Source of the DNA: Novosphingobium aerophilum
GTDB lineage: Bacteria; Pseudomonadota; Alphaproteobacteria; Sphingomonadales; Sphingomonadaceae
Direction of reading: 5' to 3'
DNA: 64,000 nt
Assembly (NCBI RefSeq): GCF_014230305.1
Contig: NZ_JACLAU010000005.1
Span: 109,326 to 173,325, forward strand
Under the pieces are notes generated by a model. That model worked only from the letters and a program-made list of their open reading frames with translations, was not told the origin of the DNA and did no database searches. Below, piece after piece: positions 42,396 to 50,868 of the stretch. Both the position numbers and the translations under genes were made by a program. Numbering within the stretch: the first letter of the stretch is position 1; every line of letters starts with the position of its first letter.

Positions 42396-43375
42396 GCCGG
42401 AACCGGCCTCGACGCTCTCGGCCGACTTCCGCGGGATCGCTGCTGGCGCTCGCCGCGCTGGCGCTGTCGGTCCCGCTGCAGGCGCAGGCGCCCGCCGCGA
42501 CGGCCCAAGCCAGCCCGGCACCGGCGCCCGGAAGCTGGGTTGACCGGATCCAGCCCATCGCCGTGCCGGTCGAACCCGGCGCCGTGGCACTGCCGCTCGG
42601 CACCACGCTGCCCGGCGGTCAGGCCGAGGCCTGGGCGCAGCAATCGCCGGACCAGCGGATCGCCTACAACGTCAGCCAGCCCACGCTGGTGGCGGTGCCC
42701 AGCTCACTCCCGGCCGATCGCGCCGCCCCGGCCGTGCTGCTGGTGCCGGGCGGTGGTTTCCAGTTCCTGGCGATGGACAACGAGGGCTACGACGTGGCGC
42801 GCAAGCTCGACCGGCTGGGCGTGCGGGTGTTCATCGTCAAGTACCGTACTGCGCCGCTCACGGGCGGATTTGCCGGGTTCAAGGCCGCGCTCACCGGGCT
42901 GTTCGTGAAAGGCGGGCCGGCGCCGCTCGAAGTGGTGCCCCATGCCGTGGCCGATCTGCAGGCGGCGATCCGGCTGGTCCGCGGGCGCGCGGCGGAGTGG
43001 CGGGTCGATCCCAGGCGGATCGGCGTGCTGGGGTTCTCGGCCGGCGCCATCACCGTGCTGGCGCAGACCCTGGCCAACCAGCCCGACACCCGGCCGGACT
43101 TTGTCGGCATGATCTATGGCCCGACCGCAAGCGCTGCGGTGCCGTCCGGCGCGCCGCCGCTGTTCGCGGCGCTCGCCGCCGATGACCGCTTCTTCAAGAG
43201 CCAGGACCTTGGCCTGATCGACGCCTGGCGTAAGGCCGGCAGCGGGGTCGAGTTCCACCTCTACAGCGCCGGCGGGCACGGCTTTGCCTCGCATCCCAAC
43301 GGCACGACCAGCGATGCCTGGTTCGACCAGTACGCGCTCTGGCTGAAGGCCAGCGGCACCCTCGCGCAACCCTGA
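42392..43375 (+). CDS. Exported alpha/beta-hydrolase, acetyl-xylan-esterase-like
   Basis: A 327-residue protein with a signal peptide (ending L-Q-A-Q-A) and an alpha/beta-hydrolase domain: oxyanion region V-P-G-G-G-F, nucleophile G-F-S-A-G, a later acid in A-A-D-D-R-F-F and the catalytic His in G-G-H-G-F. This is the BD-FAE/acetyl-xylan-esterase type that removes acetyl or feruloyl groups from plant polysaccharides. Coupled by a 4-bp overlap to the beta-glucuronidase, it probably deacylates the same glycan. Exact ester not known. Confidence 0.8.
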   Translation: MSRNRPRRSRPTSAGSLLALAALALSVPLQAQAPAATAQASPAPAPGSWVDRIQPIAVPVEPGAVALPLGTTLPGGQAEAWAQQSPDQRIAYNVSQPTLVAVPSSLPADRAAPAVLLVPGGGFQFLAMDNEGYDVARKLDRLGVRVFIVKYRTAPLTGGFAGFKAALTGLFVKGGPAPLEVVPHAVADLQAAIRLVRGRAAEWRVDPRRIGVLGFSAGAITVLAQTLANQPDTRPDFVGMIYGPTASAAVPSGAPPLFAALAADDRFFKSQDLGLIDAWRKAGSGVEFHLYSAGGHGFASHPNGTTSDAWFDQYALWLKASGTLAQP

Positions 43376-43418
43376 GGCGCCGCGCGTTCGATTCCACCCT
43401 GCCTTCTGGCAGTCCTTG

Positions 43419-43463
43419 GGCCGGCCCGCGGTGTCTCTATGGACCCGCTGGCCGGCCTTTTTT
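43419..43463 (+). terminator. Rho-independent terminator after esterase gene
   Basis: Stem GGCCGGCCCGCGG / CCGCTGGCCGGCC (12 of 13 pairs), 13-nt loop, followed by six T. It separates the rightward receptor-GH2-esterase unit from the convergent GH31 gene. Confidence 0.85.
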
Positions 43464-43506
43464 CGAAGGTGGCGCCGCGGGTGCGGTCAGCGATCGGCGC
43501 CCGTTC

Positions 43507-45942
43507 TCAGACCGCCCAGCGTGCGAGGCGGCGCCGGACGCCAAGGACCTCGGTCTCGGTCCAGACCAGGGCTGTGCCGTTGACTGTGACCGGGCGGCTG
43601 TCCGCCAGCGGCAAGACCAGGTCGAGGTGAGCGGAGGGCGCCTCCTCCGGGCCGGTCCAGGCGGCGGTGATCGCGATCGTCTCGGGCGTGGTGACGATGT
43701 CCAGTGCCCAGAGCGGCGGGCGCTCCAGATCGGGCCAGCGGGCCTCGCGCTCGTCAAAGCCCTGCCAGGCCATCTGCCCGGCTCCCTGCGGAGGATAGAG
43801 GAGCACGGCGGGTTCGGCCGGGCGCTGGACGAAACCGGGTTCGGACAGGTCGAGCAACAGCGCCGAGCCTTCGCGCGCCAGCATCGGGGGCAGACCCGTG
43901 CCCGGTGCGGGGAGGGCGACGGTCGTGCCTCCGGCATGGGCCCGATCGTCGCGCAGATCGATCCAGCGCGTCCCGTCGGGCAGGTAGGCCTCGATCTCGG
44001 ACACGCCCGGGTCCAGCGCCGGGGCGACCAGCAGGTCCGGGCCGAGCAGGTAGGTGTCGCCGTCGCGCCAGCACTCCGGATCCTGCGGGAAGTCGAGCCA
44101 CAGGGGGCGGGTCACCGGCTCGTAAGCGGCGTGGTGGCGCCACAGCAGGTCGTGCAGCAGCGGCACCAGCGCGTGGCGCAGCCTCAGCATGCCGACGATC
44201 GCCGGGGTCGCCTCGGGATACATCCAGGGCTCGTTGACGGTCCCGTCGCTGTTCCAGCTATGGATCGAGAAGCGCGGCATCACGATCCCGGCCTGGACCC
44301 AGCGCACCAGCAGCTCCGGCTCGGGGGACGGACCGGCGAAACCGCCGATGTCATGGCCCGTGTTCGACACGCCCGACAGCGCCAGCCCGATGCCCATCTT
44401 CTGGTTGAAGCGCAGCGTCTTCCACGCGGTGAAATTGTCGCCCGACCAGGTCTGGGCATAGCGTTGCAGCCCGGCCATGCCGCTGCGGGTGACCAGATAG
44501 GGCCGCTCGTCCGGGCGGAAGGCCAACTGCGCCTGGCGCGACGCGCGCATCATCAGCAGGGTCTGCACCGGCCGCTCGGGGGCGGCCGGGCGCGCGGCGC
44601 CGAACCCGGCGAAGACCGCGCGCCGGTCCCAGATCTCGTACTCGTTGTTGTCATTCCAGGTGGCACGGATGCCGTAGTCGAGCAGCCTCGCGGTCACCTG
44701 TTCGCGCCACCAGGCGGCGGCCTCGGGGTTGGTGAAATCGATGTAGCTGCCCAGCTCGTCCCAGAACAGGCACTCGATCGGTTGCCCGGCCGCATCGCTG
44801 ACGAACCAGCCGCGCTCGGCCAGCTCGGCATAGCGGGGATGGGAGAGCAGCAGCGCGGGCTTGATGTTGGGCACCAGCTCCACCCCGGCCGCGGCATAGC
44901 TCGCCACAAAACCGCGCGCGTCGGGGAACTTGTCGGTGTTCCAGTGGAACACGTAGCGCTTGTCACCGATCGAGGTGTAGCCGGACGAGAGGTGGAACGA
45001 GGTGCAGGGAATGTCGTGCCGGGCCAGCCCGTCGAGGAACTCGCCCATCCGCTCCTGCGCGTTGGGCGCATCGGTGTAGGTCATGGTCGAGCCGGAATAG
45101 CCCACGGCCCAGCGTGGCATCAGCGCGGGGCGGCCGGTCAGCCAAGTGAAGCGGCGAACCACCGTGGCGGCATCGGGCCCGGCGATCATGTAGTAGTCCA
45201 GATCGCCGCTCTCGGCCCGCATGTAGCGGTAATGCGGGTGATAGTTGGAATGCTCGTGGCCGAAGTCGAACACCGGATCGGCCAGGGTGTCGTAGAACGT
45301 GCCGTGGGCCTGGCCGGCGGCATTGACCGTCAGGACCCAGGGGATCGCCTTGTAGAGCGGATCGTCGCTCTCGGCGTCATAGCCCATGCAGTCCAGATTG
45401 GTCAGCCGCAGCCGCCGTCCGCTGCGGTCGAGCGGGCCGCTGCGCTCGCCCAGGCCGAAGTGGCGCTCTCCGGGCTGCCGCTTCACGTAGTGATAGGTCG
45501 CCTCGTCCCACCAGCCGAAGTTGTAGGCCTGGGTCGGGCGATCCTCGGCGAGCAGGGTCCAGGCCTCACCGTCGCGCTGATGCCAGGTGCACAGCAGGCC
45601 GGTGCGCGCGATGGTCAGGCGCAGGCGCGGCGTCGCGATCGTGACGTGGGTCTCGGTCTCTGCGAGGGTGAAGCCGGGCCGGGAGAAGCCGCTGGCGTCG
45701 AGCCGGTCGCGGCCGGGTTCGGCGATGTCCTCGGCGCCAGGGGCGATGGCCCAGCTTGGCGGGGAGGTCACTTGCCCCTTCGCCAGCAGCAGGACGCGGA
45801 TGATGTCCTCCTCCAGCACGAACAGGCGGGCCACGGCGCCGGTATCCGCCGTCAGGGTCACACCAGCATCGTCCTGCGCCGTCACGGCGAAGCGCGGCGG
45901 GGCGGACAGGGTGGCGCGGCGGAGGGACGGGGAGGCGGTCAT
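43507..45942 (-). CDS. GH31 alpha-glucosidase-like glycoside hydrolase
   Basis: An 811-residue GH31 enzyme without signal peptide. N-terminal beta-sandwich (Y-N-F-G-W-W-D-E-A, F-G-L-G-E-R-S-G-P-L-D-R-S-G), then the catalytic barrel with nucleophile Asp in W-N-D-N-N-E-Y and acid/base Asp in W-S-G-D-N, and C-terminal beta domains. Unlike the sulfoquinovosidase it lacks the KERWY sulfonate-binding set, so it should act on neutral alpha-glycosides such as alpha-glucosides. It starts 4 bp after the hexuronate MFS stop, making it the last gene of the leftward manD-MFS-GH31 operon. Confidence 0.85.
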   Translation of the reverse strand: MTASPSLRRATLSAPPRFAVTAQDDAGVTLTADTGAVARLFVLEEDIIRVLLLAKGQVTSPPSWAIAPGAEDIAEPGRDRLDASGFSRPGFTLAETETHVTIATPRLRLTIARTGLLCTWHQRDGEAWTLLAEDRPTQAYNFGWWDEATYHYVKRQPGERHFGLGERSGPLDRSGRRLRLTNLDCMGYDAESDDPLYKAIPWVLTVNAAGQAHGTFYDTLADPVFDFGHEHSNYHPHYRYMRAESGDLDYYMIAGPDAATVVRRFTWLTGRPALMPRWAVGYSGSTMTYTDAPNAQERMGEFLDGLARHDIPCTSFHLSSGYTSIGDKRYVFHWNTDKFPDARGFVASYAAAGVELVPNIKPALLLSHPRYAELAERGWFVSDAAGQPIECLFWDELGSYIDFTNPEAAAWWREQVTARLLDYGIRATWNDNNEYEIWDRRAVFAGFGAARPAAPERPVQTLLMMRASRQAQLAFRPDERPYLVTRSGMAGLQRYAQTWSGDNFTAWKTLRFNQKMGIGLALSGVSNTGHDIGGFAGPSPEPELLVRWVQAGIVMPRFSIHSWNSDGTVNEPWMYPEATPAIVGMLRLRHALVPLLHDLLWRHHAAYEPVTRPLWLDFPQDPECWRDGDTYLLGPDLLVAPALDPGVSEIEAYLPDGTRWIDLRDDRAHAGGTTVALPAPGTGLPPMLAREGSALLLDLSEPGFVQRPAEPAVLLYPPQGAGQMAWQGFDEREARWPDLERPPLWALDIVTTPETIAITAAWTGPEEAPSAHLDLVLPLADSRPVTVNGTALVWTETEVLGVRRRLARWAV

Positions 45943-45946
45943 CGGG

Positions 45947-47194
45947 TCAGGCCGAAGCGACGGTCAGGTGACGGCGCAGCGCCAGCAGCCAGATCGCACC
46001 CAGCAGGTCGAACACGCCCAGGCAGGCGAACAGCGGGGCGAAGCCGATGGTGTCGGCGAACTGACCGATCAGCAGCGAGAACAGCAGCCCGCCGGTCCAC
46101 CCGCACATGCCCACCAGCCCGTTGGCCTTGGCGATGTGGTTCTTGGGGAAGACATCGGCCGACAGCGTGTTGATCAGCACCGAGATCGCCTGGTGGGCAA
46201 AGCCGCCGATGCCGAGCAGCGCGATCGCGGCGTAGGGGCTGGCAACCAGCCCGACGCAGCCCGGGGCGATCATCAGGATCGCGCCGATCCAGATCCCCGC
46301 GATGCGCGATCCCTCCAGGCTGAACCCGCGCCAGCGTTGCAGCCAGGGCGACATGTAGCCGCCCAGGATGCCGCCGGCGTCGGCCGCCAGGAACGGAACC
46401 CAGGCGAACAGGGCGATCTCGGTCAGGTCCCAGCCGCGTTCCTTGGCGAAATAGAGCGGGACCCAGAAGCTGAAGGTCTGCCAGGCCGGTTCGGCCAGGA
46501 AGCGCGGCACGGCAATCGCCCAGAAGCGCGAGGTGGTGACGATGGCGCCAATCGAGGTGGCCTCGACCGAGACGGGGCGCTGTCCGGCGCGGATCTCGGC
46601 CAGTTCCTCGGCCGAAACATAGCTGGCCACCTCGGGCGAACGGTAAGTGCGGTACCAGACCGCCGCGAAAATCAGACCCATCCCGCCAGTGACGACGAAG
46701 GCCGCCTGCCAGCCCCAGGTCTTGGCGACCAGCGCGGCGATGATCGGTGCGATCACCGCGCCAAAGGCCGTGCCCGCGTTGAACCACCCGGTCGCGACCG
46801 AGCGCTCGCGGTCGGGGAACCATTCGCCGATCGTCTTCATCCCGGCCGGGATCACCACGGATTCGGCCATGCCCAGCAGGCCCCGGAATGCCGCGAGCGA
46901 CAGCCAGCCGCGGGCAAAGCCGTGCGCCATGTTGGCCAGGCTCCACGCGAGCGCGAACAGGGCGAAGCCGGCGGTCAGGCCGATCCGGTCGATCAGCATG
47001 CCGCCAATCGGCTGCATGATCGTGTAGGCGAGCTGGAACGCCCCGACGATGTACGAATACTGCTCGGTGGTGATGGCCAGGTCGGTCTTGAGCTGCGGGG
47101 CGAGGGCGCCCAGCGAGTTGCGCGCGACATAGTTCAGGATGGTCCCGATCATCACGAGCAGAAGGATGCGCACGCGCGCGGAACGCCAGTTCAT
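45947..47194 (-). CDS. MFS transporter, hexuronate (ExuT) type
   Basis: A 415-residue, 12-helix MFS protein of the anion:cation symporter group. It shows N-Y-V-A-R-N-S-L-G after helix 1, D-R-I-G-L-T, R-G-L-L-G-M-A-E-S-V-V-I-P-A-G, G-W-F-N-A-G-T-A-F-G-A-V-I-A-P and F-W-V-P-L-Y-F-A-K-E. This matches the ExuT/galactarate family that carries glucuronate and other sugar acids. It lies between manD (65 bp) and the GH31 gene (4 bp). ATG 47194 is chosen over an upstream ATG because the shorter form begins directly before helix 1. Confidence 0.88.
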   Translation of the reverse strand: MNWRSARVRILLLVMIGTILNYVARNSLGALAPQLKTDLAITTEQYSYIVGAFQLAYTIMQPIGGMLIDRIGLTAGFALFALAWSLANMAHGFARGWLSLAAFRGLLGMAESVVIPAGMKTIGEWFPDRERSVATGWFNAGTAFGAVIAPIIAALVAKTWGWQAAFVVTGGMGLIFAAVWYRTYRSPEVASYVSAEELAEIRAGQRPVSVEATSIGAIVTTSRFWAIAVPRFLAEPAWQTFSFWVPLYFAKERGWDLTEIALFAWVPFLAADAGGILGGYMSPWLQRWRGFSLEGSRIAGIWIGAILMIAPGCVGLVASPYAAIALLGIGGFAHQAISVLINTLSADVFPKNHIAKANGLVGMCGWTGGLLFSLLIGQFADTIGFAPLFACLGVFDLLGAIWLLALRRHLTVASA

Positions 47195-47259
47195 CGGGCT
47201 TGTCCTATGCAGACGCGCCGGTCGGCGCATCGGGGTTCAATCGGGTGTCGTGGCCGTGC

Positions 47260-48468
47260 TCACCAGTTCCACATGGTGCCGTCCTCGAGGCGAGCGACGG
47301 GGAGGTATGCGGGTTTGTAGGGGTATTTGGCGGCGAGGGCCTCGTCGATGTCGACGCCGTGGCCGGGGGTGTCGCCGACGAACAGCTCGCCCTGGTCGAA
47401 GTGGTAGTCGTGCGGGAAGACTTCGTCGGTTTCGGGGGTGTGACGCATGTATTCCTGGATGCCGAAGTTGGGGACCCAGGTGTCGAAGTGGAGCGCGCAG
47501 CCCATGGTGACGGGGGAGAGGTCGGTGGCGCCGTGGCAGCCGGTGCGGATCTGGTAGAGGCTGGCGAGATCGGCGATGCGGCGCAGGTGGGTGAGGCCGC
47601 CGGCGCCGACCACGGTGGCGCGGATATAGTCGATCAACTGGTTCTGGATCAGGTCCTTGCAGTCCCAGATGGTGTTGAAGATCTCACCCACGGCGAGCGG
47701 CGTGGTGGTGTGCTGGCGGACCAGCTTGAACGCCTCCTGGTTTTCGGCCGGGGTGCAGTCCTCCAGCCAGAACAACTGGAAGGGTTCCAGTTGCTTGCCC
47801 AGGTTGGCGGCCTCCTGCGGGGTGTAGCGGTGGTGCCCGTCGTGCAGCAGGTGATGGTCGAAGCCGTAGGTCTTGCGCAGCTCCTCGAACAGCTTGGGGA
47901 CATAGTTCAGCGCCTTGCGCGTGTCCCACCCGGTGACCGAGGGCAGGGCCGCATCGGCCGGCTCGTAGTAGAGCTTGCCGCGGCCGACCCCATAGGCGTC
48001 CTTGATCCCCGGCACCCCGGTCTGGGCCCGGATCGCCTTGTAGCCCAGGTCGATGTAGTGCCCCACCGCCTCGACCGTCTCGGCGATGTCGCTGCCGTTG
48101 GCATGGCCATAGACCATCACCCCGTCGCGGCTGCGCCCGCCCAGCAACTGGTAGACCGGCATCCCGGCCATCTTGCCCTTGATGTCCCACAGCGCCATGT
48201 CGACCGCCGCGATCGCCCGCATCGTCACCGGTCCGCGCCGCCAGTAGGCCCCACGGTACAGGTACTGCCAGATGTCCTCGATCCGACCCGGGTCCATCCC
48301 CACCAGGCACGGCACCACGTGATCCTCAAGATAAGACACCACCGCCTTCTCGCGGCCGTTCAGCGTCGCATCCCCGATCCCGTAGACCCCTTGGTCCGTC
48401 TCCACCTTCAGGGTCACGAAATTGCGACCGGGACACGTCACGATCACGCGGGCTGAGGTGATTTTCAT
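47260..48468 (-). CDS. manD: D-mannonate dehydratase ManD (enolase superfamily)
   Basis: A 402-residue enolase-superfamily enzyme converting D-mannonate to 2-keto-3-deoxygluconate. The Mg ligands D210, E236 and E262, the catalytic pair R147/Y159 and H212 all fall at the positions I recall for the Novosphingobium aromaticivorans enzyme. The C-terminus ends with M-W-N-W. It completes the glucuronate route after UxaC and the fructuronate reductase. It heads the leftward manD-MFS-GH31 operon and diverges from the GntR regulator over ~110 bp. No strong Shine-Dalgarno is visible. Confidence 0.96.
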   Translation of the reverse strand: MKITSARVIVTCPGRNFVTLKVETDQGVYGIGDATLNGREKAVVSYLEDHVVPCLVGMDPGRIEDIWQYLYRGAYWRRGPVTMRAIAAVDMALWDIKGKMAGMPVYQLLGGRSRDGVMVYGHANGSDIAETVEAVGHYIDLGYKAIRAQTGVPGIKDAYGVGRGKLYYEPADAALPSVTGWDTRKALNYVPKLFEELRKTYGFDHHLLHDGHHRYTPQEAANLGKQLEPFQLFWLEDCTPAENQEAFKLVRQHTTTPLAVGEIFNTIWDCKDLIQNQLIDYIRATVVGAGGLTHLRRIADLASLYQIRTGCHGATDLSPVTMGCALHFDTWVPNFGIQEYMRHTPETDEVFPHDYHFDQGELFVGDTPGHGVDIDEALAAKYPYKPAYLPVARLEDGTMWNW

Positions 48469-48545
48469 CGTCTGTTGATCCGAATTGGTCTGCTATGGGA
48501 TGGGAAGATTCTTGACCAGTCGCATCTGGCCTGTCAAGTTCGATG

Positions 48546-48562
48546 AAGTGGTAAGGCCATTT
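48546..48562. promoter_or_regulatory. GntR-type palindrome in manD/gntR promoter
   Basis: AAGTGG-TAAGG-CCATTT (arms match 5 of 6) has the same spacing as AATTGG-N5-CCAATT at 34706 and 37875. A further AATTGG half lies at 48490-48495. Positioned 16 bp before the gntR GTG, it could serve autoregulation. Confidence 0.5.
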
Positions 48563-48577
48563 TGGAGTGCCGCCTGC

Positions 48578-49348
48578 GTGAATGACATTGCAACTGAGCG
48601 CGATCGCGCCGCCCCCGACCGTCTCTACCAGGACCTCGCCCGCAAGCTGATCGCCGAGCTGGCGAGCGGCCGCTATGCCGTCGGGGACCGCCTGCCGGCC
48701 GAGCGCGAGCTGTCGGTCCAGTACAACGTCTCCCGCCCGACCGTGCGCGAGGCGGTGATCGCGCTCGAGGTGCAGGGCCTGGTCGAGGTGCGGGTCGGCT
48801 CCGGCGCCTATGTCCGGCGCCTGCCCGGCACCAATGACATCCCCGGCTTCAACATCTCGGCGATCGAACTGACCGAGGCGCGGCTGCTGTTCGAAGCCGA
48901 GGCCGCCGCGCTGGCCGCCACCCAGATCACCCCCGAGGGGCTGGCCGAACTGGAAGCCCTGGTCGAGGAAATCGAGCGCGAGAACCGCAATCCCCATGGC
49001 ACCGAGAAGGCCGACCGGGCGTTCCACCTTGCCATCGCCCGGGCCTCGCGCAATGCCGCCGTGGCCGAGGCGATCGAGCGGCTGTGGGATCTGCGCGCGC
49101 TCTCGCCGGAAAGCGCCCTGCTGCACGAGAAGGCGCGGACCGCCAACATCAAGCCCGTGGTCGATGAGCACACCGCGATCCTGGACGCCCTGCGCGCCCA
49201 TGACCCGGTCACCGCGCGCTCGGCCATGCGTGCGCATCTCGCGGCCGTGCTCGACAGCCTGCTTTTCGCCACCGAGGAGAAGGCGATCGAGGAGGCCCGC
49301 CGCGCCGCGCGCGCCAAGCGCGAACGGTTCGCCCGGGTGACCGGCTGA
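48578..49348 (+). CDS. GntR/FadR-family regulator (UxuR/ExuR-like)
   Basis: A 256-residue regulator. The N-terminal winged helix reads L-P-A-E-R-E-L-S-V-Q-Y-N-V-S-R-P-T-V-R-E-A-V-I-A-L-E; the C-terminal all-helical FCD domain contains metal-binding His/Asp residues in D-R-A-F-H-L-A-I-A and V-V-D-E-H-T-A-I-L. FCD regulators of hexuronate genes sense fructuronate or mannonate. It is divergent from manD and 99 bp upstream of uxaC. GTG start; the upstream ATG at 48485 would overlap the promoter. Predicted targets are the palindromes listed at 34706, 37875 and 48546. Confidence 0.9.
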   Translation: MNDIATERDRAAPDRLYQDLARKLIAELASGRYAVGDRLPAERELSVQYNVSRPTVREAVIALEVQGLVEVRVGSGAYVRRLPGTNDIPGFNISAIELTEARLLFEAEAAALAATQITPEGLAELEALVEEIERENRNPHGTEKADRAFHLAIARASRNAAVAEAIERLWDLRALSPESALLHEKARTANIKPVVDEHTAILDALRAHDPVTARSAMRAHLAAVLDSLLFATEEKAIEEARRAARAKRERFARVTG

Positions 49349-49379
49349 ACCCGGGCGGCCGCGGCCGCCCGATCGCTCA

Positions 49380-49393
49380 TGACACCGGTATCA
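49380..49393. promoter_or_regulatory. LacI-type palindrome upstream of uxaC
   Basis: TGACACC-GGTATCA, arms complementary at 6 of 7 positions. With the preceding base it contains ATGACACCG, the inverse of CGGTGTCAT in the sulfoquinovose-locus sites. Located 53 bp upstream of the uxaC ATG. Confidence 0.55.
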
Positions 49394-49446
49394 ATCGCGG
49401 CTAATGGCCGTTTTCATGTGACTCTCTGACAGGACCCGACAGACCG

Positions 49447-50868
49447 ATGGCCCGCCCGCTCGACCTTCATCCCGATCGCCTGTTTCCCGCCGATCCGGCG
49501 GTTCGCCAGCTCACCCGCGAGCTGTACGGCGCCGTCAAGGACCTGCCGATCGTCTCGCCCCACGGGCATACCGATCCGGCCTGGTTCGCGGGCAATGCCC
49601 CGTTCGGTGATGCCGCCGAACTGCTGCTGCGCCCGGACCACTACGTGTTCCGGATGCTCTATTCGCAGGGCGTCTCGCTCGAAACGCTCGGCATCGGCCC
49701 GGCCAAGGCCAGCTACGATCCGCGCGCGGCCTGGCGGGTGTTCGCCGATCACTGGCACCTGTTCCGCGGCACGCCCTCGCGGATGTGGCTCGACTGGGTC
49801 TTCGCCGAGGCCTTCGGCTTCACCGAGATGCTCGGCCCGGACACCGCGGACCACTACTTCGATACGATCACCGCGGCCCTGGCCAGCGACGCCTTCCGCC
49901 CGCGGGCCCTGTTCGACCGCTACAACATCGAGGTGATCGCGACGACCGAGAGCCCGCTCGACACGCTGGAGCATCATGCCGCGGTCATGGCCGAGAACGC
50001 GCGGCCCGGGGGTTGGCAGGGCCGGGTGGTCACCGCCTATCGCCCCGACCCGGTGATCGATCCCGAGTTCGAAGGCTTCCAGGCCAACCTCGACCGGTTC
50101 TCCGAGCTGACCGGCGAGGACTGCCGCACCTGGTCCGGCTATCTCGCTGCGCACCGCCAGCGCCGGGCCTTCTTCGCCCGGCACGGGGCGACCAGCACCG
50201 ATCACGGCCATCCCACCGCGCTGACCGCCGATTTGCCCCCCGCCGAGGCCGAGGCCCTGTTCGCCCGCGTGGTCTCGGGGACCTTCACCCCGGATGAGGC
50301 CGAGCTGTTCCGCGCGCAGATGCTGACCGAGATGGCCGGAATGAGCCTGGATGACGGACTGGTCATGCAACTCCACCCCGGATCGTTCCGCAACCACAAC
50401 GCCGCGGTCTTCGCGCGCTATGGTCGCGACAAGGGCGCCGATATCCCGACCCGCACCGACTATGTGCGCGCGCTCAAGCCGCTGCTCGACCGCTATGGCA
50501 ACGAGGCGGGGCTGACCCTGATCCTCTTCACCCTGGACGAAAGCGTCTATGCGCGGGAACTGGCCCCGCTCGCCGGGCATTATCCCTGCCTTCGGCTCGG
50601 TCCGGCCTGGTGGTTCCACGACAGCCCCGAGGGCATGCGCCGCTTCCGCCTGGCGACCACCGAGACCGCCGGGTTCTACAACACGGTGGGCTTCAACGAC
50701 GATACCCGGGCTTTCCTCTCCATCCCGGCGCGCCACGATCTGGCGCGGCGGATCGATTGCGGGTTCCTTGCCGGGCTGGTCGCCGAGCACCGCCTGGCCG
50801 ACTGGGAGGCCGCCGAGCTGGCGCAGGACCTGACCTACAACCTCGTCAAGCAGGCCTACAAGCTGTGA
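49447..50868 (+). CDS. uxaC: Glucuronate isomerase UxaC
   Basis: A 473-residue amidohydrolase-fold isomerase that converts D-glucuronate to D-fructuronate. Marks are S-P-H-G-H-T-D-P-A-W-F (metal-binding H-x-H), F-R-G-T-P-S-R-M-W-L, T-T-E-S-P-L-D, Q-L-H-P-G-S-F-R-N-H-N and the C-terminal W-F-H-D-S-P-E-G-M-R-R-F. It overlaps the next gene by 4 bp (GTGA). First enzyme of the hexuronate route in this window. Confidence 0.96.
   Translation: MARPLDLHPDRLFPADPAVRQLTRELYGAVKDLPIVSPHGHTDPAWFAGNAPFGDAAELLLRPDHYVFRMLYSQGVSLETLGIGPAKASYDPRAAWRVFADHWHLFRGTPSRMWLDWVFAEAFGFTEMLGPDTADHYFDTITAALASDAFRPRALFDRYNIEVIATTESPLDTLEHHAAVMAENARPGGWQGRVVTAYRPDPVIDPEFEGFQANLDRFSELTGEDCRTWSGYLAAHRQRRAFFARHGATSTDHGHPTALTADLPPAEAEALFARVVSGTFTPDEAELFRAQMLTEMAGMSLDDGLVMQLHPGSFRNHNAAVFARYGRDKGADIPTRTDYVRALKPLLDRYGNEAGLTLILFTLDESVYARELAPLAGHYPCLRLGPAWWFHDSPEGMRRFRLATTETAGFYNTVGFNDDTRAFLSIPARHDLARRIDCGFLAGLVAEHRLADWEAAELAQDLTYNLVKQAYKL

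Noticed and set aside
43627..46173. Long plus-strand open frame opposite the GH31 gene and running into the MFS gene
   Set aside because: Crosses two real genes on the other strand and shows no recognisable motif or ribosome binding site.
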